A DNA stretch of 26,406 bases, taken from an uncultured Treponema sp. GTDB lineage: Bacteria > Spirochaetota > Spirochaetia > Treponematales > Treponemataceae. The notes under the pieces were generated by a model. That model worked only from the letters and a program-made list of their open reading frames with translations, ran no database searches and was not told the DNA's origin. Positions 15,081 through 21,927 of the stretch are shown here, piece after piece (the stretch's first letter is position 1; each line of letters begins with the position of its first letter). The position numbers were made by a program, and so were the translations under genes. The stretch covers positions 1 through 26,406 of the forward strand of contig CALGGS010000218.1 of assembly GCA_937915735.1 (NCBI GenBank). The letters run 5' to 3'.

Positions 15081-15434
15081 ATGAGTGAAAAAGAATCAAT
15101 CGCAGAGCTTTTTGGAAAAAACGTGAAGAAATACCGCAAAGAAGCGGGCTTAACCCAGGAACACCTTTCTGAAAGACTGGGGATTTCTCAGAAACACCTT
15201 TCAATCATCGAAACAGGAACTCAGTTCGCATCGGCGTCGCTCATAGGCAGGATTTCAAAAGAATTGAATGTTTCCCCGGGCAATCTCTTCGGCGGAACCA
15301 GCAACGAGCTGGCAGAGGAGCTGAAAAAGACCAGGGAAATGATAAGCACTCTGTTTCAAAACGAACTAAAGAACAAGACGGAAGAGCTTTTGTCAAAAAT
15401 CGAAGAGATTAAGGAAGCCGTCAGGGAAAAATAA
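15081..15434 (+). CDS. XRE-family transcriptional regulator with C-terminal helix
   Basis: This 117-residue protein has a typical Cro/CI-type helix-turn-helix at about residues 12-68: KKYRKEAGLTQEHLSERLGI, then QKHLSIIETG as the recognition helix and turn, then ELNVSPGNLFGG. A charged helix follows (residues 75-117, ELAEELKKTREMISTLFQNE and EELLSKIEEIKEAV), probably a coiled-coil for dimerisation. There is no ligand or protease domain. It is divergent from the first gene of the APE-like cluster across 161 bases, so it is the natural candidate regulator of that cluster and of itself, though no operator could be identified. It is convergent with nrdD and shares a terminator with it. Confidence 0.9.
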   Translation: MSEKESIAELFGKNVKKYRKEAGLTQEHLSERLGISQKHLSIIETGTQFASASLIGRISKELNVSPGNLFGGTSNELAEELKKTREMISTLFQNELKNKTEELLSKIEEIKEAVREK

Positions 15435-15452
15435 GCGACGCGTCACAAATAA

Positions 15453-15497
15453 AAGACCTGTTCGACAACCGAAATTTTCGAACAGGTCTTTTTTTTA
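15453..15497 (+). terminator. Bidirectional intrinsic terminator between the XRE gene and nrdD
   Basis: A perfect 13-pair stem (15453-15465 with 15478-15490) closes a 12-base loop, and a T-run follows on the plus strand (to about 15497). On the minus strand the stem is followed by a TTTTATTT tail, so it can also stop nrdD transcription. Confidence 0.85.
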
Positions 15498-15525
15498 TTC
15501 TAAGAAAATCTTCTATACTATGGAA

Positions 15526-17703
15526 CTATAAGTGAAGAACCCTTTCTTTGATTTCCTGAGTTCGCCCCTGATTCCAGTACTGGGTACCGATATAACCGCA
15601 TGTGCGGCGGGCTACGTTCATGGTTGCCTGATCTTTGTTGCCGCAGTTGGGGCACTGCCAGACAAGCTTGTTGTCGCTGTCGGTGACGATTTGAATTTCA
15701 CCAGTGTAGCCGCACTTCTGACAGCAATCGCTCTTAGTATTGAGCTCGGCATACATGATGTTGTCATAAATATGCTTGAGAAGGGCCATTACGGCAGGAA
15801 TGTTGTTTTCCATGTTCGGAACCTCAACATAACTTACGGCGCCTCCAGGAGAAAGTTCCTGAAACTGGCTCTCAAAACTCAGCTTAGAGAAAGCGTCCAT
15901 TGCCTCGGTTACATGAACGTGATAGCTGTTGGTTATGTAATTTTTGTCAGTGACGCCAGGAATCTCACCGAAACGCTTTTTCAGGCACTTCGCGAATTTG
16001 TAGGTGGTCGACTCCAAAGGAGTGCCGTAAAGAGAGAAAGCGATATTCGAAGCGGCCTTCCATTCGGCGCACTTTTCGTTGAGATGCTTCATGATTTCGA
16101 TAGCGAATGGAGTCGCGTCAGGGTCAGTATGAGGCTTTCCCGTCATGTAGCGCACGCACTCGCACAGGCCGGCATAGCCCAGGGAAATAGTCGAATATCC
16201 GCCAAAAAGAAGCTTGTCGATTGTCTCGCCTTTTTCCAGACGGGCAAGCGCTCCGTTCTGCCAAAGAATCGGGGCTACATCGCTTGGCGTTCCCAAAAGT
16301 CGCTGGTGGCGGCGCATCAAGGCCTTGTGGCAAAGCTCCAGCCTTTCATCGAAAATTTCCCAGAAAGATTTAAAATCACCGTTGGAAGAACATGCAACGT
16401 CAACAAGGTTGATTGTGACTACGCCCTGATTGAAGCGGCCGTAATATTTGGGTTTGCCGTTTTCATCAATATATGTGGTGAGGAAAGAGCGGCATCCCAT
16501 GCAGGGATAGCAGTTTCCGTTTCCGTTTTCATCGACCTTAAGCTCAAGCATCTTCTTTTCGGAAATATAGTCGGGAACCAAGCGCCGGGCCGTACATTTT
16601 GCGGCAAGCTCGGTGAGCGAATAATATTTTGAGCCTTCGGTAATATTGTCTTCTTCAAGGACGTAAATGAGTTTCGGGAAAGCGGGCGTAACCCAGAATC
16701 CCTTTTCATTTTTTACACCCTGAAAACGCTGTTTGAGCATTTCTTCGATAATCATGGCCAAGTCGGCCTTTTCCTGCTCGTTTTTGGCCTCGTTCAGGTA
16801 CATAAAGACCGTGATGAAAGGAGACTGGCCGTTTGTGGTCATGAGGGTGACGACCTGATACTGGATGGTCTGAACGCCCCGGGTAATTTCGTCTTTGAGG
16901 CGCATCTCCACGATTTTATCAAACTGGTCTTTAGAGAATTTCACGCCAGTCTGATCTTCAATCCGCTGAGTCTCGCGGCGGATTTTCTGACGGCTCACAT
17001 CAACGAAAGGAGCCAGATGGGCGAGAGAAATTGACTGACCGCCGTACTGACTTGAGGCTACCTGAGCGATAATCTGGGTAGCAATGTTGCAGGCCGTTGA
17101 GAAAGAGTGAGGCGTGTCGATTTTGGTGCCGGAAATCACAGTGCCGTTCTGCAACATGTCCTCAAGGTTGACCAAATCGCAGTTGTGCATGTGCTGGGCA
17201 AAATAGTCTGCGTCATGAAAGTGGATAAGTCCTTCTTCATGAGCCTTTACAATATCTTCATCAAGGAGAAAACGCTTTGTAATGTCTTTTGAGACTTCGC
17301 CAGCCATATAATCCCGCTGAACGGAAACGACGGTGGAATTCTTATTGGAGTTTTCCTGCTTAACTTCCTCATTGTTACATTCAAGGAGAGAAAGAATCTG
17401 AGAGTCTGTGGAATTGGCACGACGCATGAGCTGGTGCTGGTAGCGGTAAGTGATGTATTTTTTCGCAATGTCGAAGGCACCGGCTTTCATGATGGCTTTT
17501 TCCACCAAGTCCTGAATCGACTCAACGTTCATTTCATGATTTTCAGCGGCACACTGATTCGAGATGTCACCTGCAATTCGGTTTATAGTCTCATTAGACA
17601 GTCGCTCAGACGGTGGAACTTCGTTGTTCGCTTTTGAAATCGCAGTGATAATTTTATTAATATCAAAGATGACTTCTTCACCGTTGCGTTTAATAATTTT
17701 CAT
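15526..17703 (-). CDS. nrdD: Anaerobic (class III) ribonucleoside-triphosphate reductase NrdD
   Basis: This 725-residue enzyme reduces NTPs to dNTPs using a glycyl radical. The N-terminal ATP-cone starts KIIKRNGEEVIFDINKI (residues 1-95). The catalytic barrel includes DLVNLEDMLQNG, GNCYPCMGCRSFL and an YAGLCECVRYM segment. A zinc site near the C-terminus has CCQKC and CPNC (about residues 660-687), and the radical loop RRTCGYIG places the radical on Gly703. The activase gene nrdG is not adjacent or in the window. The ATG follows an AGAGGTGA ribosome binding site. A promoter and an NrdR box lie upstream, indicating NrdR repression. The gene separates the ammonia-lyase gene from the APE-like cluster. 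Confidence 0.97.
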   Translation of the reverse strand: MKIIKRNGEEVIFDINKIITAISKANNEVPPSERLSNETINRIAGDISNQCAAENHEMNVESIQDLVEKAIMKAGAFDIAKKYITYRYQHQLMRRANSTDSQILSLLECNNEEVKQENSNKNSTVVSVQRDYMAGEVSKDITKRFLLDEDIVKAHEEGLIHFHDADYFAQHMHNCDLVNLEDMLQNGTVISGTKIDTPHSFSTACNIATQIIAQVASSQYGGQSISLAHLAPFVDVSRQKIRRETQRIEDQTGVKFSKDQFDKIVEMRLKDEITRGVQTIQYQVVTLMTTNGQSPFITVFMYLNEAKNEQEKADLAMIIEEMLKQRFQGVKNEKGFWVTPAFPKLIYVLEEDNITEGSKYYSLTELAAKCTARRLVPDYISEKKMLELKVDENGNGNCYPCMGCRSFLTTYIDENGKPKYYGRFNQGVVTINLVDVACSSNGDFKSFWEIFDERLELCHKALMRRHQRLLGTPSDVAPILWQNGALARLEKGETIDKLLFGGYSTISLGYAGLCECVRYMTGKPHTDPDATPFAIEIMKHLNEKCAEWKAASNIAFSLYGTPLESTTYKFAKCLKKRFGEIPGVTDKNYITNSYHVHVTEAMDAFSKLSFESQFQELSPGGAVSYVEVPNMENNIPAVMALLKHIYDNIMYAELNTKSDCCQKCGYTGEIQIVTDSDNKLVWQCPNCGNKDQATMNVARRTCGYIGTQYWNQGRTQEIKERVLHL

Positions 17704-17763
17704 GACGTTTCACCTCTAACAATTTTTTTATTTTTTTGAAAAAACCACTTGACAAAGTGAAAA

Positions 17764-17779
17764 ATACTATAGTGTCTCT
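17764..17779 (-). promoter_or_regulatory. Degenerate second NrdR-like site
   Basis: ATACTATA matches one NrdR half-site in seven of eight bases, but the other half is poor. Its start is 39 bases from the start of the strong box at 17803, not the usual near-31-base spacing. NrdR boxes normally come in pairs, so this may be the weak partner. Confidence 0.3.
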
Positions 17780-17802
17780 CACCATACTTATCGGTAAAAA
17801 AA

Positions 17803-17818
17803 ACACTATATATAGCGT
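17803..17818 (-). promoter_or_regulatory. NrdR box upstream of nrdD
   Basis: ACACTATATATAGCGT fits the NrdR consensus (ACAC-w-ATATAT-w-GTGT type) with one mismatch in the outer arm. It lies just downstream of the predicted nrdD transcription start (about 17830), where bound NrdR would block initiation or escape. The nrdR gene itself is not in the window. Confidence 0.75.
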
Positions 17819-17836
17819 TTTTTTTAATCTTTGAAG

Positions 17837-17865
17837 ATGATAAAGTCACATACAGTTTTAGTCAA
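17837..17865 (-). promoter_or_regulatory. nrdD promoter
   Basis: On the minus strand TTGACT (17860-17865) and TATCAT (17837-17842), each five of six to consensus, are exactly 17 bases apart. The predicted start near 17830 gives a leader of about 127 bases containing the NrdR box. A second TTGACT lies 22 bases further upstream. The remaining sequence to 17940 shows no gene. Confidence 0.65.
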
Positions 17866-17942
17866 TCTGTTTTTGGCAGAAAGTCAATAAAATCAAAAAG
17901 ATGTCGTTTTTTTCTAGTCAAGGGTGAAGGAGGCAAAATCCA

Positions 17943-17981
17943 GAAAAAAAATCCCTGATACGCTGTAATTGTATCAGGGAT
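17943..17981 (-). terminator. Intrinsic terminator of the ammonia-lyase gene
   Basis: A perfect 11-pair stem (17951-17961 with 17971-17981) has a nine-base loop and is followed, on the minus strand, by an eight-base T-run. It lies 25 bases after the lyase stop, so the lyase is transcribed separately from nrdD. Confidence 0.88.
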
Positions 17982-18005
17982 AAGGTTTTAACCTGCTAAT
18001 TTTTT

Positions 18006-19580
18006 TTACGCAAATAATTCTGTTGATTTAAGCCATTCGGCCACGGCCGTCGCTTCTTTATCCAGAGGGCGGTCGTCCTCAACGAATGCACTCATCTTTC
18101 GAACTTCGTCGTGAACTTTCTGCGTGAAGGGGGCGAAATCTTCTTTTCCAGCCAAATCCACTGCCTGCATTGCGGCCAGCAAGTGAGTCGCGAACTGCAA
18201 GAAAACAAGCTCAATCTGCTCGGCGAATTTTCGCGCTGAAATCGTTCCCATTGAAACTTTGTCCTGATTGAGGGCTTCTGTCGGAGCCGAGGTAAGGGAA
18301 ACCGGAAAACAATAGGTCGCAACTTCTCCGCGGATTGCAGAAATCGTAATTTGGGCGGCCTTGAATCCGAGCCGAAGTCCTGCCCTTGGGTGGTCAGCCG
18401 GGGTATAAGGAATTAAATTTTCTGTCAGTCCGTTGAATTTTCCGTCGATGATGATTTCTGCCTGCTTGTCGCTTAAATCTGCGATATTGGCAAGTGCCGT
18501 CCTCATGTAGTCACAGGCCGCGCAAATGTGACCGCCGTAGAAATTTCCAGTGTTGTAGATTCTCTCTGCATCGATGTCAACGAGGGGATTGTCGTTGGCA
18601 GAATTCAATTCCTCAGTAATCATTTCCCTTGCAAAACGAAGGGTGTCACGGTAAACGCCGTTAATCTGTGGGGCGCAGCGGATTGAATATCTGTCCTGAA
18701 TTTTATTTTGCTGGGCGACGAAGCCTTTTCCGTCAAGCTTCTCAATCTGATTCTTCAAAAAGTCCTCGTATTTCCAGACCCGCTTTGACTCCGAGATGAT
18801 ATTGTGGACATAAACCGCCGATTCCATCTGCCCCCGGTGATTTTTAATCTGGCTTACCTTCGTGACAAAAGGAGTGTCCTTGCCCCGGGTGATTTCTGAT
18901 GTGACCGCCGTGAGGAAGTCAGAGATATTGGCCAGACGCTGGGCTTTTTTCCAGGCAAGGGAAGCCACCGCCGTCATTACGGAAGTGCCGTTCATTAAAG
19001 CCAGGCCTTCCTTTGCCTCGATGGGAAGCGGCTCAATTCCCTCTGCCTTGAAAGCCTCGGCTGCAGGAACAATTTTTCCTTTATAGTAAACATCCCGCTG
19101 CCCCATAATGACTGCCGCAAGGTAAGAAAGTGGCGTAAGGTCTCCAGAAGCACCCACAGAGCCTAGCTGGGGAATAACAGGAATAATGTCTTTATTTAAA
19201 AGTGTGACCATCATGCGAGCAAGCTCCGGCCTGATAGCAGAGTGGCCGCCCTTAACATTTCCGTTCAAGCGTGCAAGAACTACAGCCCGGCCTGTCTCGT
19301 GGTCAAATTTTGGCCCCAGTCCGATTCCATGATAAGCGCAAATGACCCTCTGAAGCTCGCCAGCCTTTTCTACAGAAATCTGGTTGTGGCAGGAATCGCC
19401 AAAATCCGTGGTGACTCCGTAAGTCGGAACGCCGGTGGCAATATAATCTTCAAGGAATTTTCGTGATTTTTTTAATGTATCCCAGAATTTTTCGTCTGTG
19501 GGAAGTGCGACTTCTTCGTTTTTGTAAGCGACATCGCACACATCTTCTATTGTAAGCTCATTACCGTTAATTGTTTTCAT
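18006..19580 (-). CDS. Aromatic amino acid ammonia-lyase (HAL/PAL/TAL family)
   Basis: This 524-residue MIO-dependent lyase has the cofactor-forming Ala-Ser-Gly at 144-146 (GSVGASGDLTPLSYLAA), catalytic Tyr55 in TYGVTTDFG, and YSIRCAPQ and ELNSANDNPL further on. It would remove ammonia from an aromatic amino acid to give the aryl acrylate. The residues that set substrate choice read Tyr83-His84 (CAYHGIG) by my alignment, neither the Ser-His of histidine lyases nor the His-Leu of Rhodobacter-type tyrosine lyase. No hut genes are nearby, and the APE-like cluster lies on the same strand, so making an aryl starter acid (for example coumarate) is more likely than histidine breakdown. It has its own promoter and terminator. 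Confidence 0.9.
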   Translation of the reverse strand: MKTINGNELTIEDVCDVAYKNEEVALPTDEKFWDTLKKSRKFLEDYIATGVPTYGVTTDFGDSCHNQISVEKAGELQRVICAYHGIGLGPKFDHETGRAVVLARLNGNVKGGHSAIRPELARMMVTLLNKDIIPVIPQLGSVGASGDLTPLSYLAAVIMGQRDVYYKGKIVPAAEAFKAEGIEPLPIEAKEGLALMNGTSVMTAVASLAWKKAQRLANISDFLTAVTSEITRGKDTPFVTKVSQIKNHRGQMESAVYVHNIISESKRVWKYEDFLKNQIEKLDGKGFVAQQNKIQDRYSIRCAPQINGVYRDTLRFAREMITEELNSANDNPLVDIDAERIYNTGNFYGGHICAACDYMRTALANIADLSDKQAEIIIDGKFNGLTENLIPYTPADHPRAGLRLGFKAAQITISAIRGEVATYCFPVSLTSAPTEALNQDKVSMGTISARKFAEQIELVFLQFATHLLAAMQAVDLAGKEDFAPFTQKVHDEVRKMSAFVEDDRPLDKEATAVAEWLKSTELFA

Positions 19581-19589
19581 AATTAGAAG

Positions 19590-19618
19590 ATTTTAGACTT
19601 TTTTCAAGATGTGGTAAA
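19590..19618 (-). promoter_or_regulatory. Promoter of the ammonia-lyase gene
   Basis: On the minus strand TTTACC (19613-19618) and TAAAAT (19590-19595) are 17 bases apart; the -10 ends nine bases before the ATG at 19580. Predicted leader two to three bases, with no ribosome binding site. Confidence 0.55.
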
Positions 19619-19646
19619 GATTAGATAAAAAAAGAGATTATTTTGA

Positions 19647-20027
19647 TTAATTTTCTTGCAAATTAGTTTTTTCCAGCGTGAAAATTAAATCCTCCACAGA
19701 TTTCCGAACTTCTGGCCTCATTTTTTCCAATGCAAGCAGAATATGCCTATTTTTTTCTTGCAGAAAGCGTTCCATATTATATGATTGGCCGACGAGCGGT
19801 GCTATATCAGTGTCATAAAATTGCTCATTACCATATACAAGATATTCAAGTGAAGTATGCAGTTCATAAGCAATACGCAGGGCAATATCTGCACTTGGAA
19901 TACTGTTCAGCGTTGCACCGTTGTGTATGCTCGAATATGAGATTCCAATGTGCATCGCAAATTCTTTCCGAGAGATTTCCTGTCGGTCAAGCAAGTCAAG
20001 CACTCTGTTCCAGAAATTATCGGTCAT
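19647..20027 (-). CDS. XRE-like helix-turn-helix protein
   Basis: This 126-residue protein has a helix-turn-helix at about residues 5-68: VLDLLDRQEISRKEFAMHIG, then SYSSIHNGATLNSIPSADIALRIAYEL, then TSLEYLVYG, which is the usual end of such domains. The C-terminal part (residues 70-126) is charged and helical (MERFLQEKNRHILLALEKM, then VRKSVEDLIFTLEKT) and may mediate dimerisation. The ATG at 20027 was chosen over a TTG 15 bases upstream because a TATTAT hexamer ends six bases before it, so the TTG would lie within the promoter. It is divergent from the envelope operon at 20149 and may control it; it also sits 66 bases upstream of the lyase gene in the same direction. Confidence 0.82.
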   Translation of the reverse strand: MTDNFWNRVLDLLDRQEISRKEFAMHIGISYSSIHNGATLNSIPSADIALRIAYELHTSLEYLVYGNEQFYDTDIAPLVGQSYNMERFLQEKNRHILLALEKMRPEVRKSVEDLIFTLEKTNLQEN

Positions 20028-20033
20028 ATAAAA

Positions 20034-20039
20034 ATAATA
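20034..20039 (-). promoter_or_regulatory. -10 element of the XRE-like gene, leaderless
   Basis: On the minus strand TATTAT ends six bases before the ATG at 20027. No convincing -35 was found; the region is very AT-rich, so the assignment is tentative. An alternative TATAAT lies a few bases further upstream. Confidence 0.4.
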
Positions 20040-20058
20040 CAATTATATTTTAAATTCC

Positions 20059-20087
20059 TTGCTTCTATAATATTTATATATTAAAAT
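20059..20087 (+). promoter_or_regulatory. Promoter of the envelope operon
   Basis: TTGCTT (20059-20064) and TAAAAT (20082-20087) are 17 bases apart, giving a leader of about 54 bases to the ATG at 20149, which has a strong AAAGGAGG ribosome binding site. AT-richness makes other -10 choices possible. Confidence 0.5.
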
Positions 20088-20148
20088 AATATAAAAGTGT
20101 TAAACTTTTTGAGCCTAATTTTTACTAAAAAAAGGAGGATTAAAAAAT

Positions 20149-20658
20149 ATGGCAATGAAAGAACTCAAAACATTCTCTGTGATTCCTGGTAAAGAAGAAC
20201 AAGAAATCCAAATATGGCGCTCATTCGGTTGGGAACTAGTGGGGGCTCCGCAAGAAGTGAGAACGGCGGATAGTCAAGTTTTTACTGGGCAGGATAGTGA
20301 CGGTACGGAACATTATCAAACTACAGCTGGCGTTCATTATATCAAGCTAACATTTGAGCGGGATCCGGAACGAAAAAATTATAGTGAATTGAAGTCGCTT
20401 GAAGAACAGTATTATGGTTTGGAAGAACCAACTTTGTGGGAAAAACCAAAATTAATAACAAAGTTATGGCTGATATTAATTGGTGTCGGACTTCTAATAT
20501 ATGTGGTTCCGGGTATCATTCTTCTCGTAATTCACATTATTAAATATGTTAAAGATACTAAACTATGGAATTCAAGTTATGAAAGATATAGAACCAAAAT
20601 GGCTTCTTTCAACGCCCAGCAGCAGGAAATTTTGTCTAAAGCACAAGCTCTTGTGTAA
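20149..20658 (+). CDS. Membrane protein of unknown function, first gene of envelope operon
   Basis: I do not recognise this 169-residue protein. Residues 1-95 are soluble and polar (FSVIPGKEEQEIQIWRSFGW, VRTADSQVFTGQDSDG, IKLTFERDPERKN). Residues about 108-133 form one long or two closely spaced hydrophobic segments (LWLILIGVGLLIYVVPGIILLVIHII) with a central Val-Pro-Gly, consistent with a transmembrane hairpin. A charged tail ends it (YERYRTKMASFNAQQQEILSKAQ). There is no signal peptide, so the N-terminal part is probably cytoplasmic. The strong ribosome binding site and 71-base distance to the next gene suggest an operon, although a hairpin lies between them. Confidence 0.75.
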   Translation: MAMKELKTFSVIPGKEEQEIQIWRSFGWELVGAPQEVRTADSQVFTGQDSDGTEHYQTTAGVHYIKLTFERDPERKNYSELKSLEEQYYGLEEPTLWEKPKLITKLWLILIGVGLLIYVVPGIILLVIHIIKYVKDTKLWNSSYERYRTKMASFNAQQQEILSKAQALV

Positions 20659-20680
20659 TATTGGAAAATGGTAATTTCCT

Positions 20681-20718
20681 GTGGCAGAAGCGCTTACAAA
20701 GTGGCTCTGCCACTTTGT
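20681..20718 (+). promoter_or_regulatory. Two competing hairpins before the lipoprotein ribosome binding site
   Basis: Bases 20696-20705 pair perfectly with 20709-20718 (10 pairs, TCT loop), ending one base before the GGAGGG ribosome binding site. Bases 20681-20688 (GTGGCAGA) can instead pair perfectly with 20706-20713 (TCTGCCAC). The structures exclude each other. No T-run follows, so this is not a standard terminator. Confidence 0.5.
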
Positions 20719-20729
20719 TGGAGGGAAAT

Positions 20730-21905
20730 ATGATACGAAAAATACGACGGATTTTTGCCCTAGCCTGTTTGTTGGGAATGACCGTCGGTTGTGAACTTAA
20801 CGGCCCAGAGGTAGCTGTTTCCAAAGGGAACTCAGAATCAAACAGCGCACAAACAGGCGCTTCAAAATCCAATGCAATAAGCCTGACTGTCGCCAAGTGG
20901 ACGGAAGGAGAGATTGTCAAGTTAAAAAACGACAAACTTGATGAAGAATGGTTTAGTTTTAAAGCCACGGCTTCCACTCAGCGCATTTATGCCAAGTTAA
21001 GCACGCTTACAGATTTATATGTTTATCTGTATGACAGCAATGGCAACGATATGGGAAACAAACTATCACTTTCTGGGAGCGCGGGCAAAATCGGATATTC
21101 TGAATATTCATTGACTATTGGCTCAACCTACTACATAAAAGTCACGGGATATAATAGCAGTTATACAGGGAAATATTGGATTGGTTTTTCAGAATTTCCC
21201 GCACAACCAGAAACCGCTATAACAACTTTAAGCGAAAACACATGGGAAAACGGAAATGTCGTATCAGAAAACAGCGGAGGAACTGGCGAGCAATGGTTCA
21301 AATTTGTTGCTACTGTCTCCACGCAGTATGTCTATCTCAAATTCAGCATATTAACTGACTTGTGGATTTCGATGTACGACAGCAAATATTACCAAATAGG
21401 CAATAAAGACAATATTAGCGGAAGTTCGGGAAGCATAAGATATGTATCAAGATCGCTGAATATTGGCGAAACTTACTACATAAAAATAACAGGCTACAAC
21501 AGCAGCTACTCTGGAGCATATTGGATTGGTTTTACCTCATTTGAGGCACAACCAGGAACCATAATAACGGCTTTGAACGAGAACGAATGGAAGAACGGCG
21601 AAATAACACAGCCTAGCAGCGGGGGAACTGGCGAACAATGGTTTTCCTTTGAGGCAAAAACTTCTTCTCAATATATATGGATAAAAACAAGTACATTAAC
21701 AGACTTGTATGTCGAAGTATACGATAGCAATTACAACACGATAGGAAGCAAGGTTAATTTGTCTGGAAGTTCAGGGACTGTAAAGAACACTACAAGAACA
21801 GTAACTACTGGCGAAACTTACTACATAAAAATAACAGGCTACAACAGCAGCTACTATGGTACATATTGGATAACATTCAACTCCACAGGGGCACAGCCAA
21901 ATTAA
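20730..21905 (+). CDS. Lipoprotein with three pre-peptidase-C-terminal-like repeats
   Basis: This is a 391-residue predicted lipoprotein. The ATG at 20730 follows GGAGGG and begins a signal sequence ending TVGC with Cys21 as the lipid site; the lipobox is relaxed, as is common in spirochaetes. Three repeats of about 115 residues follow (about 50-160, 162-275 and 277-387). Each has EWF/QWFxF, TLTDLYVxLYDSN, an LSGSSG turn, a GxTYYIKxTGYNSSYxGxYWIxF end and an AQP linker. This resembles the PPC beta-sandwich domain (PF04151) that binds polymers or assists secretion. Repeats 2 and 3 are the most similar and share 47 identical bases, indicating recent duplication. Probably surface or periplasm-facing. 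Confidence 0.85.
   Translation: MIRKIRRIFALACLLGMTVGCELNGPEVAVSKGNSESNSAQTGASKSNAISLTVAKWTEGEIVKLKNDKLDEEWFSFKATASTQRIYAKLSTLTDLYVYLYDSNGNDMGNKLSLSGSAGKIGYSEYSLTIGSTYYIKVTGYNSSYTGKYWIGFSEFPAQPETAITTLSENTWENGNVVSENSGGTGEQWFKFVATVSTQYVYLKFSILTDLWISMYDSKYYQIGNKDNISGSSGSIRYVSRSLNIGETYYIKITGYNSSYSGAYWIGFTSFEAQPGTIITALNENEWKNGEITQPSSGGTGEQWFSFEAKTSSQYIWIKTSTLTDLYVEVYDSNYNTIGSKVNLSGSSGTVKNTTRTVTTGETYYIKITGYNSSYYGTYWITFNSTGAQPN
21464..21510 (+). repeat. 47-base direct repeat, copy 1, in the lipoprotein gene
   Basis: Identical to 21809-21855 and in the same reading frame; it encodes GETYYIKITGYNSSY at the end of the second protein repeat. Copies start 345 bases (115 codons) apart, so recombination would add or remove one whole domain in frame. 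Confidence 0.95.
21809..21855 (+). repeat. 47-base direct repeat, copy 2, in the lipoprotein gene
   Basis: Exact copy of 21464-21510, at the end of the third protein repeat. The equivalent part of the first repeat (about 21120-21165) has diverged at several bases. Confidence 0.95.
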
Positions 21906-21927
21906 ATAATAGAAATTGGGGACATCT

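Noticed and set aside
15532..16632. Long plus-strand open frame opposite nrdD
   Set aside because: Antisense shadow of nrdD, which has every family motif; the reverse frame lacks any recognisable domain and a ribosome binding site.
17749..17770. TTGACA followed by TACTAT on the plus strand as a promoter
   Set aside because: The spacing is only 10 bases and no plus-strand gene follows.
18006..19580. Annotation as histidine ammonia-lyase HutH in histidine breakdown
   Set aside because: No hut genes are near, the selectivity pair is not Ser-His, and the APE-like context favours an aryl starter-unit role; the histidine activity cannot be excluded by sequence alone.
21464..21855. Repeats that could suggest a CRISPR array
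   Set aside because: Only two or three copies, in frame inside a protein gene, spaced 345 bases; they encode protein domains.
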